Shown: in pieces, positions 27,372 through 36,598 of the stretch
Position numbering within the stretch: the stretch's first letter is position 1
Layout: each line of letters begins with the position of its first letter
DNA from: Silicimonas sp.
Lineage (GTDB): Bacteria > Pseudomonadota > Alphaproteobacteria > Rhodobacterales > Rhodobacteraceae
Assembly (NCBI GenBank): GCA_022826205.1
Contig: JAJDVJ010000081.1
Location: 1 to 64,000 of the forward strand
DNA: 64,000 nucleotides
Direction of reading: 5' to 3'
Translations under genes and position numbers: made by a program
Notes under the pieces: model-generated
The model's input: the letters and a program-made list of their open reading frames with translations, nothing else
Told to the model about the DNA's origin: nothing
Databases searched by the model: none

Positions 27372-28100
27372 TCACGAAGCGTCAAGTTGACTGAGTGCAG
27401 AGTTGACCGCCCTTCCGATGTTCACCGCATTTGGCGTGTCGGAGTGGATGCAGATCGTTTCGGCGCGCACAGGAAGCGTCTTGCCGCCTACGGTGGTCAG
27501 GGTGCCGTCGCGCACAGCAGCCACCGCGCGTCTTGCGGCAAGCTCAGGCGCTACAGCCTCATGCTTTCGCGTGATGATCAAATGGCCTTCATCATCATAG
27601 TCCAGGTCTGCGAAGAACTCCGGCAGGAAGCCCACGCCTCTTCGCGTATAGACCTCTTCATGCAATGTTCCGGTTATGCCGGTGACTGGCACGCCAAACA
27701 CCGTCGCGGCATCGGCGACGGCTTCAGCAATGTGTTCCTGCCGGGCGGCCATGCCATACAGCGCGCCGTGCGGCTTGAGATGGCAAAGCGCCATGCCCTC
27801 TAGTCTCAGGAATGAAATGAGCGCGCCGATCTGGTAGAGAATTATGTTGACCAGCTCGTCGCGATCAATCTTCATCTCGCGTCGCCCGAACCCAGCCAGA
27901 TCGGGCAAGGAAAAGTGTGCACCAACCTTGACCCCGTGCTGCTTGGCCAGAGCTACCGTGCTGCGCATGTGGTTGGGATCTGAGCCGTGAAACCCACAGG
28001 CGACATTGGCTTGGGTGATATATGGCATTATGCCGGCATCGTTACCCAGCCGATAGAGACCGAAGCTCTCGCCCATGTCACAGTTGATGTCCACCCGCAT
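27372..28100 (-). CDS. pxpA: PxpA, 5-oxoprolinase subunit A (LamB/YcsF family)
   Basis: A 242-residue LamB/YcsF protein. Hallmarks are MRVDINCDMGESFG at the start, ITQANVACGFHGSDPNHM, GAHFSLPDLAGFGRREM, and HLKPHGALYGMA, which carry the putative metal or catalytic His and Asp residues. It is the catalytic partner of PxpBC in ATP-dependent opening of 5-oxoproline. Its ATG follows the permease stop by 12 bp, so the importer and the hydrolase belong to one transcript. Confidence 0.93.
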   Translation of the reverse strand: MRVDINCDMGESFGLYRLGNDAGIMPYITQANVACGFHGSDPNHMRSTVALAKQHGVKVGAHFSLPDLAGFGRREMKIDRDELVNIILYQIGALISFLRLEGMALCHLKPHGALYGMAARQEHIAEAVADAATVFGVPVTGITGTLHEEVYTRRGVGFLPEFFADLDYDDEGHLIITRKHEAVAPELAARRAVAAVRDGTLTTVGGKTLPVRAETICIHSDTPNAVNIGRAVNSALSQLDAS

Positions 28101-28112
28101 GGCGTATCCCCC

Positions 28113-29129
28113 CTAGCCCTTCAAAGTCGCCACGTATTTCAGGCGGATCTGGTCGGCGATTACGGCCAGTATCAGCAGTGCGCCCAGAACAACCGTCTGC
28201 AGGTAGCTTTCGATCCGGGCGAGGTTCATCCCGTTCTGCACCAGACCAATGAAGAGTGCGCCAAGCACCACATTTTCGAGCCGCCCTACACCTCCGCGCA
28301 GGCTAACCCCTGCAATGACACAGGCAGCAATCGATTCCAGAGGCATTGACGCGCCGATATTGGCTTCACCGGTGTCCAAACGCGCGGTCAGCAGCATTCC
28401 CGCCACAGCAGCGAAGAATGCGCAGAGAACGTAGGTAAGAAAGAGTGTGCCGCGCGTGTTGATCCCCGAAAGCGAGGCCGCCTTGCGATTGCCGCCCACG
28501 GCGTAGAAGTGCCGTCCATAGGGAGTGCGGTACAGGAAGACGTAGAGAGCCAGCACCAGGAATGCGGCCACAAGAACCGGCGTGGGAATTCCAAGAAAAT
28601 TTCCAAAGCCGAACGTGTCGCCGAACTGTATGGGCATTCCGTAGACCGGCACGCCACCTGTCAGATAGAGCGCGATGCCAAACCCCACCGATGCCATGCC
28701 CAGCGACATCATGAACGGCGAGACGTTGAAGAAGGCCACACCCACGCCATTCAATACACCGATCATTGTGCCCGCTGCGATCCCAGCGAGGCACCCGATG
28801 GTGATGGACAGCCAAATGGCCTCTGGCATCGCAGCGTAGACTGCGGCCATGGCCATGGCACCGGCTACCGACGCCAGAGCGAGGATCGTGCCAACGGAAA
28901 GGTCGAACCCGCCTGTCAACAACGCCAACATTTGCCCTATGGAAACGATTGTCAGATAGACCGACTGCCTGAGTACATTTGTCAGATTGCGCGAAGTCAG
29001 GAAATTTTCGGACATCAGCGTGAAAATCACCAATGCGGCCAGCAACAGGAAGGGCAGAATCCCGAGCCGGACGAACGCCCGCTTGAGAACGAGAGTCACC
29101 GCACTTTCGGCTGCCCTTCTCGCAGCCAT
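28113..29129 (-). CDS. ABC importer permease, ribose type (RbsC-like)
   Basis: A 338-residue inner-membrane protein with eight to ten hydrophobic helices and the BPD_transp_2 landmarks VSIGQMLALLTGGFDLSVGTILALASV and YAVGGNRKAASLSGI (the coupling region). It forms the channel of the importer encoded with the ATPase and the TorT-like binding protein. Its ATG overlaps the ATPase stop by one base (TGATG). The substrate is unknown. Confidence 0.92.
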   Translation of the reverse strand: MAARRAAESAVTLVLKRAFVRLGILPFLLLAALVIFTLMSENFLTSRNLTNVLRQSVYLTIVSIGQMLALLTGGFDLSVGTILALASVAGAMAMAAVYAAMPEAIWLSITIGCLAGIAAGTMIGVLNGVGVAFFNVSPFMMSLGMASVGFGIALYLTGGVPVYGMPIQFGDTFGFGNFLGIPTPVLVAAFLVLALYVFLYRTPYGRHFYAVGGNRKAASLSGINTRGTLFLTYVLCAFFAAVAGMLLTARLDTGEANIGASMPLESIAACVIAGVSLRGGVGRLENVVLGALFIGLVQNGMNLARIESYLQTVVLGALLILAVIADQIRLKYVATLKG

Positions 29130-30655
29130 CAGGCTCCCTCTCTTTCAAATAGGTGCGCCAGAACCGCCTCTTCGCTGAGGGCTGCACCAAAAAGCTCCGC
29201 CTGCACCCTTCCGCGGTAGAATACATAGGCCCTGTTTGAGAGATGGAGTATTTCCGGCAGGTCGGACGAAATGAGGATGATCGCCACGCCATGTCGGACA
29301 AGTTCCACGATGAATTCGTAGATCGCTGCTCGGGTGCCCACATCTACTCCGACGGTTGGCTCGTCAAAGGCGATCAACCGAAAATCCCGCGTGAGGCTGC
29401 GTGCCAGCATAACCTTTTGCTGATTGCCCCCTGAGAACTGGTCTGCGGTCCGCTCGATCTGTCTCGGCTGCAGGTTAACTTGGTCCGCCAGATCGCCCAC
29501 CGCCCGCCGTTCGCCACCAAGGGTTAGAATCGGGCCGCTTGAAAACGGCTCTACGTCCAGTGCAGCCAACGCAACGTTCTCGCGCGCCGAGCGCATCATC
29601 ATCAGCCCCTCGGTGCGCCGGTCAGAGGGCAGGTAGAGAAACCCGTCCTGGATGTTTCGCTTCGGCCCGTGGCCGGTGGACTCCCGACCGAAGAGATGGA
29701 CCCGCCCCGCAACAATCTCCTTTGCTCCGAACGCGGCCTGCATTAGCTCGGACTTACCCGAGCCGACAAGACCCGCAAGTCCCACGATTTCGCCCGACTT
29801 CACTTCCACCGAAACGCCGTTGACGGATTCGTCACGCGTTGACAGGTTCTCGACTTTCAGCACCATTTCACCCTCAGTCTGAGGGATCCGTGCGGGGAAA
29901 ATCTCGCCCACCTCGCGACCAGTCATAAGTTGAACGAGATCCTCCTCTGACGCGCTCTGAGCATTCACCGTATCGACATAGCGCCCGTCCCGCAGCACAG
30001 TGATGCGGCTGCCAATCTGCTGAATTTCCGCCATCCGGTGAGTGATGTAGACGATGCCGATTCCGCGCGCCGTCAATTCACAAATCAATTTGAATAGTTG
30101 ATCTGTCTCATGGTTGGTCAGCGATGCGGTCGGCTCATCCAAGATCAGCACCGACAAGTCAGATCGAAATGCCTTGGCGATCTCCACCATCTGCTGCTCC
30201 GCCCGCGTCAAGTGATCAACGCGTGCCGCCGGATCGATACGAAAATCAAGTTCATCCAGAATCTCGCGCGCATGCTCGCGACTTCGCAGCCGGTCCAGGA
30301 ACGCGCCCCGCCTGGGTTCCTCGCCAAGAAAGAGGTTCTCCTCCACCGTCATCTGAGCGACCAGAGAGAAGTCTTGGAAGACCGCCGATATTCCAAGTTC
30401 GCGTGCATCGTGCACCGAATGGAGCGAAATCTCTCGTCCCCGGAACCAGAGCGTGCCCGATGTGGGCTTTGCGGCCCCGGCAAGGATCGAGATCAGGGTC
30501 GACTTGCCGGCACCGTTTTCTCCGAAGAGCAGGTGGACTTCACCTGCCCGGACATCGAAGTCCACAGCATCAAGTGCCCGCACCCCCGGATAATCCTTGG
30601 TGATGGAGCAAGCAGCGATCAGCACCTCGCCCGAAACGGACGAGGTGCCATCCAT
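29129..30655 (-). CDS. ABC importer ATPase with two nucleotide-binding domains (RbsA-like)
   Basis: A 508-residue tandem ATPase. Domain 1 has Walker A GENGAGKST, a variant signature (LTRAEQQMVEIAKAF) and Walker B LSVLILDEPTASL. Domain 2 has the altered loop GLVGSGKSEL, signature FSGGNQQKVMLARSL and Walker B RLIAFDEPTVGVD. The asymmetry between the domains is normal for sugar-type RbsA proteins. It energises uptake through the adjacent permease. The ATG at 30655 is 41 bp from the binding-protein gene. Confidence 0.93.
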   Translation of the reverse strand: MDGTSSVSGEVLIAACSITKDYPGVRALDAVDFDVRAGEVHLLFGENGAGKSTLISILAGAAKPTSGTLWFRGREISLHSVHDARELGISAVFQDFSLVAQMTVEENLFLGEEPRRGAFLDRLRSREHAREILDELDFRIDPAARVDHLTRAEQQMVEIAKAFRSDLSVLILDEPTASLTNHETDQLFKLICELTARGIGIVYITHRMAEIQQIGSRITVLRDGRYVDTVNAQSASEEDLVQLMTGREVGEIFPARIPQTEGEMVLKVENLSTRDESVNGVSVEVKSGEIVGLAGLVGSGKSELMQAAFGAKEIVAGRVHLFGRESTGHGPKRNIQDGFLYLPSDRRTEGLMMMRSARENVALAALDVEPFSSGPILTLGGERRAVGDLADQVNLQPRQIERTADQFSGGNQQKVMLARSLTRDFRLIAFDEPTVGVDVGTRAAIYEFIVELVRHGVAIILISSDLPEILHLSNRAYVFYRGRVQAELFGAALSEEAVLAHLFEREGA

Positions 30656-30696
30656 TGCGAATGCTTGAGCATGAGAGGAAATGGCTGGCCCCTGCC

Positions 30697-31776
30697 CTAT
30701 TCAACAGTGAAGACCGGACGAAACCCATCAGGAGCGAGGGTTGACGACGGGTCGAACTCGCCATGGTTCTCCTGCGTCACCACGTAAAGCGCGGGCCCCG
30801 CGTGCTTGATGTAATCCTCGCCTTCCAGAATGCGTACTGCCTGATCGACTGCAATTCGTCCCTGAATCACCGGCGAGTCGGTTGGTGCAGCGAGAACTTG
30901 GCCGCGCGCGATGCCGCGGTCCACGCCTGGCGTGTAATAGTAAGAGATTACCTTGACCTGATCGGTCAGCCCACGCGCGCGCAGAATCGGCACCGCGGCC
31001 TCGGCTGTCACTGCCGTGCCAACAACGTAGCTAAGGTCGGGATGTGCCTCGAGCGTGTCCTCGACCAGCTTTGCTTGCACTTCCTTGCCAGTGTCTCCGT
31101 ACCTGGTGTCGACCAGATCGACAGCGCTGCCTTCAATTGCGCCTGCAAAGCCAGCGTTGCCCGCTTCGACCCAGCCGGCCCCCGCAGGTCCCGGAAACCA
31201 CGCGGCCTTAACCATGTCGCTGCCCGCCGGGTGCAGGTTGGCCAGATACTCGCCCGCCTTTGCGCCCATCTCGCCAAAGGAGACCAGCGACTTGGCTGAT
31301 AGCTGGTCCGATGACATGCCGTTGATCACGTCGATCACCGGAATTCCCTTTGCCCGAATCTCGCCGACAAGATTGTTCAGCCCGTCAAAGGAAATTGCAC
31401 CAATAATCACTGCATCGGCTCCAGCCGACACACAATCTTCGATTTGGGAAATCTGGGTGTTGAGCTCGGTATACCCGCCAGCCTCAACTACGGTGGCCGA
31501 AACTCCCAGACGTCGCACCTCATCGACCACGCCAAAGTCGACGCCCAACCAGTAGGCATCCTTCATGTGCGGAAAGGAAATGCAGAGATCCCATTTCTGA
31601 CTGACTGCCTCCAGCGGCACGTAATCCAGACTGTTGCGCGGACTGGACATGTCGAACGGCGGGTCCCAGACCTCGACCGAATAGGGATACCAGGTTTCGG
31701 CCGGGGCCGTGGTGCCGAGCACCAACGCCAATGCCAACGCGGACGATCCTGACAATAGTGCACTTGACGTTCTCAT
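30697..31776 (-). CDS. TorT-like periplasmic substrate-binding protein of an ABC importer
   Basis: A 359-residue periplasmic binding protein with a clear signal peptide (residues 1-27, ending TAPAE). The mature start WYPYSVEVWDPPFDMSSP and the block SFPHMKDAYWLGVDFGVVDE match TorT, the TMAO-binding partner of the TorS sensor kinase. In this window there is no TorS or TorR; instead the gene heads an operon with an ABC permease and ATPase, so it should act as an uptake receptor. A strong GGGAGGAAG site precedes the ATG at 31776. The ligand is unknown; the co-encoded oxoprolinase genes point to a lactam or N-containing metabolite, which is inference. Confidence 0.85.
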   Translation of the reverse strand: MRTSSALLSGSSALALALVLGTTAPAETWYPYSVEVWDPPFDMSSPRNSLDYVPLEAVSQKWDLCISFPHMKDAYWLGVDFGVVDEVRRLGVSATVVEAGGYTELNTQISQIEDCVSAGADAVIIGAISFDGLNNLVGEIRAKGIPVIDVINGMSSDQLSAKSLVSFGEMGAKAGEYLANLHPAGSDMVKAAWFPGPAGAGWVEAGNAGFAGAIEGSAVDLVDTRYGDTGKEVQAKLVEDTLEAHPDLSYVVGTAVTAEAAVPILRARGLTDQVKVISYYYTPGVDRGIARGQVLAAPTDSPVIQGRIAVDQAVRILEGEDYIKHAGPALYVVTQENHGEFDPSSTLAPDGFRPVFTVE

Positions 31777-32080
31777 TTCTTCCTCCCGGGGACAGATTTC
31801 AGACTTGAACCGCCATGAGAGCGGCCTGTCAGAAGTGTAAATTCGCCCCGCATCATTGTAAAATACGAATAATGGGTTATATTATTCTGCAGAATTAATA
31901 TTACGGTGCCGGGAGGAGGTTGACGGAAATTGACCGTGCGAATTTGCAGAAATTAATGTATCTTCCTGTTATTATGTAAACTTCTAGATAGTTGCCGAAA
32001 TCTTGCCGCTTGCATACAACAAAGACCGAACCTATGCTTCATTGCGGAAAATAGAAAAATCAGATCCAAGGTATCAAAAT
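31777..32080. promoter_or_regulatory. Divergent regulatory region between the pxp operon and LysR, with a perfect palindrome
   Basis: This 304-bp AT-rich spacer separates two divergent transcripts. At 31884-31895 lies ATTCTGCAGAAT, a perfect 12-base palindrome in an A/T-rich context (TTAT on the left, TTAATATTA on the right), of the T-N11-A type bound by LysR regulators. It is a good candidate site for the neighbouring LysR protein. Confidence 0.55.
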
Positions 32081-32986
32081 ATGAAACAACCCTCCCTGAG
32101 GCAGATCCGCTATTTCACCGCCGCCGCAAATGCCGGACAGGTCTCGCGTGCCGCCAAGGGACTCAATGTCTCTCAATCTGCTCTGACCACGGCGATAAAA
32201 CGGCTCGAAGAGACCATCGGGACGCCGCTATTTGTCCGACATGGCGGCGGCGTTTCCCTCACCTATGAAGGCAGCATCTTCCTTGACCATGCCCGCCGCA
32301 TCATGGCGGCGGTGGACGAAGCGGTTCAGGCGCCGCGCAGAAAGAGGGATGACATTCAAGGACTGCTTCGGCTGGCACTGACCTATACCGTGGCGGGATA
32401 TTACATTCCGCCCTTTCTCGAGAGATTCCAGCGTTCCTTTCCCAGTGTCAGCCTGCAGTTGACCGAAGCACCGAGGGATGCAATCGAGGACGGGTTGGTT
32501 TCGGGCGTATTCGATTTGGCCGTGATGTTGACCTCAAACATCATCGATCAAGAGGGGCTGAAATTTGAAACACTGATGCAATCGCGCCGGCGTCTCTGGC
32601 TTCCGACGCTGCATCCGCTCCTGACACAAAGCACAATTACACTGGCCGATGTTTCGCGAGAGCCCTACATCATGCTCACTGTGGACGAAGCCAGCAACAC
32701 CGCCCAGCGTTACTGGAACAAGACGGCCTACCGACCAAACTCCATCTTTCGCACTTCGTCTGTGGAGGCGGTCAGGTCAATGGTTGCGGCCGGCATGGGT
32801 GTGACGATTCTGTCGGACATGGTCTATCGTCAATGGTCGCTGGACGGTCGAAGAGTCGAAGTGACGTCGTTGGCGGACAATGTGCCAACCATGGATGTCG
32901 GAATGGCCTGGGCCGCCAACGTCGAATTGAATAGCGCAGCAGCAGCGTTTCGAGAATTCATGCATCTCGGAGACGTTTCGCACTGA
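32081..32986 (+). CDS. LysR-family transcriptional regulator
   Basis: A 301-residue LysR regulator. The ATG at 32081 has AAGG eight bases upstream and starts right at the helix-turn-helix (SLRQIRYFTAAANAGQVSRA, then LNVSQSALTTAIKRLEE). Residues 90-300 form the co-inducer domain. It is divergent from the ten-gene pxp/ABC operon and very probably controls it, sensing the imported compound or a breakdown product. Ligand unknown. Confidence 0.93.
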   Translation: MKQPSLRQIRYFTAAANAGQVSRAAKGLNVSQSALTTAIKRLEETIGTPLFVRHGGGVSLTYEGSIFLDHARRIMAAVDEAVQAPRRKRDDIQGLLRLALTYTVAGYYIPPFLERFQRSFPSVSLQLTEAPRDAIEDGLVSGVFDLAVMLTSNIIDQEGLKFETLMQSRRRLWLPTLHPLLTQSTITLADVSREPYIMLTVDEASNTAQRYWNKTAYRPNSIFRTSSVEAVRSMVAAGMGVTILSDMVYRQWSLDGRRVEVTSLADNVPTMDVGMAWAANVELNSAAAAFREFMHLGDVSH

Positions 32987-33187
32987 CTTCATCTCATTCG
33001 CATCTCAAATTCCATGCCCGAATCGCACCACCTGCCACGTTCCTTCGCAACGAGAGCGGACCCGAGTGAAATGCGACTGCAAATTGATCACCATCGCCAT
33101 AACGTCCGGAAACGTGGCCGAGGTCTCCGCCACACCTTCAATGAAATTCGTTGATTCGCCTCGACACCGGCACGTGGGGCGAAATTC

Positions 33188-33688
33188 CTAGGTCGTGTTG
33201 GTCAAACGCGCCCGGCGCGAGACCGCGAGCAGCCACCAGGCACAACCTAGCCCAGCGACCGTCAGAACCACGACGAAACCGGCCACAGGCGCCTCGGGAA
33301 ACAGAATGCGGCTCATGAGCCGCCCAGGTGATAGAGTGAACGCCCCGGTGAGCATCAGCGCCAGCATGTAGATCGCCTGCATGCGATAGCGATGCGCCGC
33401 GATCTTGCCGGCGCGTGCCTCGCGGACCCCCAGCCACAGCTGCCACAGCGTCATGAGGCTCAGCAGGTGGATCGGACTGAACGGACCCACCATGCGGATG
33501 CTGTGGATAAACAGCCCGCTTGCCGCAAGCGCGGCCATGGACAGAACCCAGGCATAGCCCGCACGCCTGTGCCAACGATCGCGGCTGCGCCGCGCAAGCG
33601 CTATCGGTCCTAGCACGATAGCCAGCACAGCGGCCACGACATGCAGCTGGATCGTCGGTGCTGCTGCCAAAAAGGGTTGAATGGTCAT
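33188..33688 (-). CDS. DUF2306-type membrane protein
   Basis: A 166-residue protein with four to five hydrophobic helices. The block GPIALARRSRDRWHRRAGYAWVLSM, with its HR and GY residues, and a late HRYRMQAIYMLAL match the DUF2306 family of small membrane proteins of unknown function. It is divergently transcribed, 91 bp from the LytTR gene, so the two probably share a control region. Confidence 0.75.
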   Translation of the reverse strand: MTIQPFLAAAPTIQLHVVAAVLAIVLGPIALARRSRDRWHRRAGYAWVLSMAALAASGLFIHSIRMVGPFSPIHLLSLMTLWQLWLGVREARAGKIAAHRYRMQAIYMLALMLTGAFTLSPGRLMSRILFPEAPVAGFVVVLTVAGLGCAWWLLAVSRRARLTNTT

Positions 33689-33779
33689 GCCAATCTCCAG
33701 ATTCGCCCATCGGTGACTTGTTCAAGGCAGCAGATTGCGCCACATCCAAGACTGAGTTCGTAAGTGACAGGACCGGTTC

Positions 33780-34553
33780 GTGGCCGACGGCATTGCGCAA
33801 TTCACGCTTCGCAAACTGCGTGCTCACCTGAGCGACTACCGCGTGCAAGTCGTCGTGCTGGGTGTCGGGCTGATGCTGGGCATTTCCGGGCCGTTCGAGA
33901 CGGGCGAGGTGATGCGGTTCCTGCCCCGGATTGCCTACTGGGTCTGCATTGTAGCATCGACCTACGTGATCGGCAGCATCATAACGTTGTCACTTCGGCC
34001 ACGCCTGAGACACCACCCGCTCTGGTTTCGCGCCGGCCTGATCGGGTTGGCATTGGGCTGCGGAATCAACCTCTTCGTGCAGACCGTCAATACCCTCATC
34101 TGGCCGATCATGGTGGGCGAACAGCTCGAAGGCATGGCCATGCTCGCACTCAGCATCTTGGTGCTGTGTCTGGTCATTTCGACCGTGTTCGAACTGGTGG
34201 GCCATGAAGATCGGGCCGGCATCAAGAACACCCTGCCGCCCCTGCTTAACCGCCTGCCGCCTGGAAAGCGCGGCGCGCTCATCGCGCTGTCGGTCGAAGA
34301 TCACTACACTCGCGTACATACCACCAAGGGCGAAGAGTTGCTTCTGCTGCGCCTCAGCGACGCGATCCGCGAAACCACGCCAGTGAACGGCTTGCAAGTG
34401 CACCGCTCGCACTGGGTGGCAAGTGACCAAGTGACCGGCTCCCGCCGCGACGGCGACCGTACGTTCCTGATCCTTCGGGACGGGAAGGAGATTCCAGTCA
34501 GCCGCGCAAACGTCTCTGCCGCCCGTGAAGCGGGGATGCTGCCGCGAAATTGA
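33780..34553 (+). CDS. Membrane-bound LytTR-type DNA-binding regulator
   Basis: A 257-residue protein with GTG start at 33780. Residues about 22-140 hold four hydrophobic helices (VQVVVLGVGLMLGISG; ALGCGINLFVQTVNTLIW). Residues 165-255 are a LytTR DNA-binding domain (IALSVEDHYTRVHTTKGEEL, then LQVHRSHWVA and GKEIPVSRANV). Such one-component regulators read a membrane or small-molecule signal and bind direct repeats. It probably controls itself and the divergent DUF2306 gene. Confidence 0.85.
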   Translation: MADGIAQFTLRKLRAHLSDYRVQVVVLGVGLMLGISGPFETGEVMRFLPRIAYWVCIVASTYVIGSIITLSLRPRLRHHPLWFRAGLIGLALGCGINLFVQTVNTLIWPIMVGEQLEGMAMLALSILVLCLVISTVFELVGHEDRAGIKNTLPPLLNRLPPGKRGALIALSVEDHYTRVHTTKGEELLLLRLSDAIRETTPVNGLQVHRSHWVASDQVTGSRRDGDRTFLILRDGKEIPVSRANVSAAREAGMLPRN

Positions 34554-34940
34554 TCAGGACGCAGCAGTTCGCCTCTCGGGTGCCGCACTCATAGCTTGGA
34601 GTACGTCCCGGCGTACGCTGTGGACCCGTGCCGCGAAGGTGAGCCCTGAAAACATGCGCGTTGAAGAACGGATTTCTGCAATTGGATCGGTCCAGCGACG
34701 TGGATACGACACGGCCCCTGCTGACGGACACATCTACAGTGCTCTCTGAGCGCTGCAAGCGTTCCCGTTCCGGACTTCAACCACCGGACTCTTTTTGCCA
34801 CCGGCTGCTCGACAAGCATGGCACGGCTGTTCGCGCCTCCGCTCGAAGATCAAGCCGTTCGCAATGGGGAACTGTGTCCTGCCACAACAGGACTGCGGCC
34901 ATGCGCGAATTCCTTCATTCGCAGACCCGAAGCCGTGCCG
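34554..34940. other. 387-bp spacer, nothing recognised
   Basis: Located between the ends of two convergent genes. No coding frame or clear terminator hairpin was seen. Confidence 0.4.
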
Positions 34941-35714
34941 TCACACACCGATGCCTGCCGTCAACCCTCCGTCAATCAGATAGTCTCCTCCCGTGCAAAA
35001 CCCCGCACGTTCGCTGCAAAGAAACGCGATCAGCTCGCTCGTTTCCTCCACCGTGCCGACCCGTCCCACCGGGTGTGCATTGCCGAATCCTTCAATGACT
35101 TCCTCGATCGGGTTGCCGTCGCCCGCCACCGTCTGTGCTGCAAATTCAAGCAGTGGCGTACGCACTGATCCCGGGCTTATGGAATTCACGCGGATGCCAT
35201 CCTTTGCAGCATCGACGGCCTGGGCTCTCGTCAACGCGTGAATTCCTCCCTTGCTGGTAGCATACGCCAAAACCTCGTTCTGGTTGGCATGGCCTTGAAC
35301 CGAAGACACGTGGACGATCGCCCCGCCTCCCCGTTGCTTCATGAAGGGATAGGCAAAATGCGAGGTCAGGAAACACGAGGTCAGATTGGTTGCGATGACG
35401 CGGTTCCAGTGGCCGATATCCGTCGACTCCGTCGTTCCGTAGGTTTGAACGGCTGCGGCATTCACGAGGATGTCAATCCCTCCGTTGCTGCCAACATCAT
35501 ATATCCATGACCCCAATTGCGCAGGCAACGTCACATCAACCTCTGCCACGATCACATCCAGCCCATCGGCCTCGTTCCATGCCATTTCGTTATGCGCAGC
35601 GTCATTCCCGCAAATGTGCACGGTTGCGCCTTCCCGGGCGAATTTCAGGGCCGCCCCCAATCCAATGCCACTGGACCCCGTGATCACCGCCACCTTGCCG
35701 ATGAATTCTCCCAT
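34941..35714 (-). CDS. Short-chain dehydrogenase/reductase (sugar dehydrogenase-like)
   Basis: A 257-residue classical SDR that oxidises or reduces a hydroxyl with NAD(P). Features are ILVNAAAV, a catalytic serine in IVHVSSVQG, the YxxxK pair in YATSKGG, and a C-terminal substrate loop (YLIDGGLTAG). The ATG at 35714 has GGGAG at seven bases; the GTG two codons earlier lacks space for a site. The Rossmann loop reads ITGSSGIG, one residue shorter than the usual TGxxxGIG, which could weaken cofactor binding. It lies downstream of the fuconolactonase-like and kinase genes, so it may oxidise a sugar to its lactone. Confidence 0.88.
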   Translation of the reverse strand: MGEFIGKVAVITGSSGIGLGAALKFAREGATVHICGNDAAHNEMAWNEADGLDVIVAEVDVTLPAQLGSWIYDVGSNGGIDILVNAAAVQTYGTTESTDIGHWNRVIATNLTSCFLTSHFAYPFMKQRGGGAIVHVSSVQGHANQNEVLAYATSKGGIHALTRAQAVDAAKDGIRVNSISPGSVRTPLLEFAAQTVAGDGNPIEEVIEGFGNAHPVGRVGTVEETSELIAFLCSERAGFCTGGDYLIDGGLTAGIGV

Positions 35715-35757
35715 GCCCACTCTCCCATTCGTTCGCGACTACCCCGTTGTCACGGAA

Positions 35758-36594
35758 TCAGGTTGCCCGCATCCTGTAGGCATGCACAGCGTTGCCGCCG
35801 AGGATCGCACCCCTCTCATCCTCCGCCAGCTCGGAAAGAAGTTCACCAGTCACGTCCAGCCACCGCCCATAGGAACTCGCCAATGTGCAGACGGGCCAGT
35901 CGCTGCCCCAGACAAGCCTGCCCGGTCCAAACGTGTCCAGGAGATGATCCACGTACGGGCGCAAGTCATCGACGGTCCAGTCTGCGTGCGCTTCGGTCAC
36001 AAGGCCGGACAGCTTGCAAAATGCCGAGGTCTCGGATGCAAGTGCCGCCATGTCCTGGTCCCAGCCATCCATGATCCCTTCTCGGATCATCGGCTTCGAA
36101 CCGTGGTCAATGACCGTTCGCATGTTCGGGTGGCGCGCCAAGAGCTCTCGCAGAGCCGGTAGATGCCTTGGCAAGGTCAGAGCGTCGAACGTAAGGTCGG
36201 CATCAATCAAGGCACCGAACGTGGTGACGAGCCCTTCGCCCAGCATCCAGTTGTCGTCAGCGATGTCCTGGATCATCGGGCGCAGACCCACCAAGGCGGA
36301 CTGCTTGGAAAGGCACGCAATGTCGTCAGGCGCGCCCGGGTTCTCGAAATCCACCCAACCGACGACTCCGCTGACGAACGGTTCCTCGCGCGCAAGGCCA
36401 AGCATGAATTCCGTTTCCGCAACGGTTGGCGCGGCCTGAACGAGAATCGTGCCGTCAATGCCCGCCTCGGCCAAAAGCGGCTTCAGGTCGCCCGGCAGGA
36501 AATCGCGGTAGATTGGCTCCATTTCAGGCGTCAGCCATCCGTAGTCTCCACGCGCCAAGGACCAGAAGTGTTGATGTGCGTCGATACGGGTCAT
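35758..36594 (-). CDS. Amidohydrolase, L-fuconolactonase-like
   Basis: A 278-residue metal-dependent hydrolase of the amidohydrolase-2 family. The metal-site motif DAHQHFW is at residues 5-11, LVGLRPMIQD near 105, a conserved VIDHG near 165 and WGSDWP near 225. These fit lactonases of the L-fucono/L-rhamnono-lactone type, which open a sugar lactone to the acid. The ATG at 36594 is preceded by GGAG; a TTG at 36609 would overlap the kinase gene. It is four bp from the kinase and 43 bp from the SDR, so the three probably form an operon. Confidence 0.85.
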   Translation of the reverse strand: MTRIDAHQHFWSLARGDYGWLTPEMEPIYRDFLPGDLKPLLAEAGIDGTILVQAAPTVAETEFMLGLAREEPFVSGVVGWVDFENPGAPDDIACLSKQSALVGLRPMIQDIADDNWMLGEGLVTTFGALIDADLTFDALTLPRHLPALRELLARHPNMRTVIDHGSKPMIREGIMDGWDQDMAALASETSAFCKLSGLVTEAHADWTVDDLRPYVDHLLDTFGPGRLVWGSDWPVCTLASSYGRWLDVTGELLSELAEDERGAILGGNAVHAYRMRAT

Positions 36595-36598
36595 CCAA

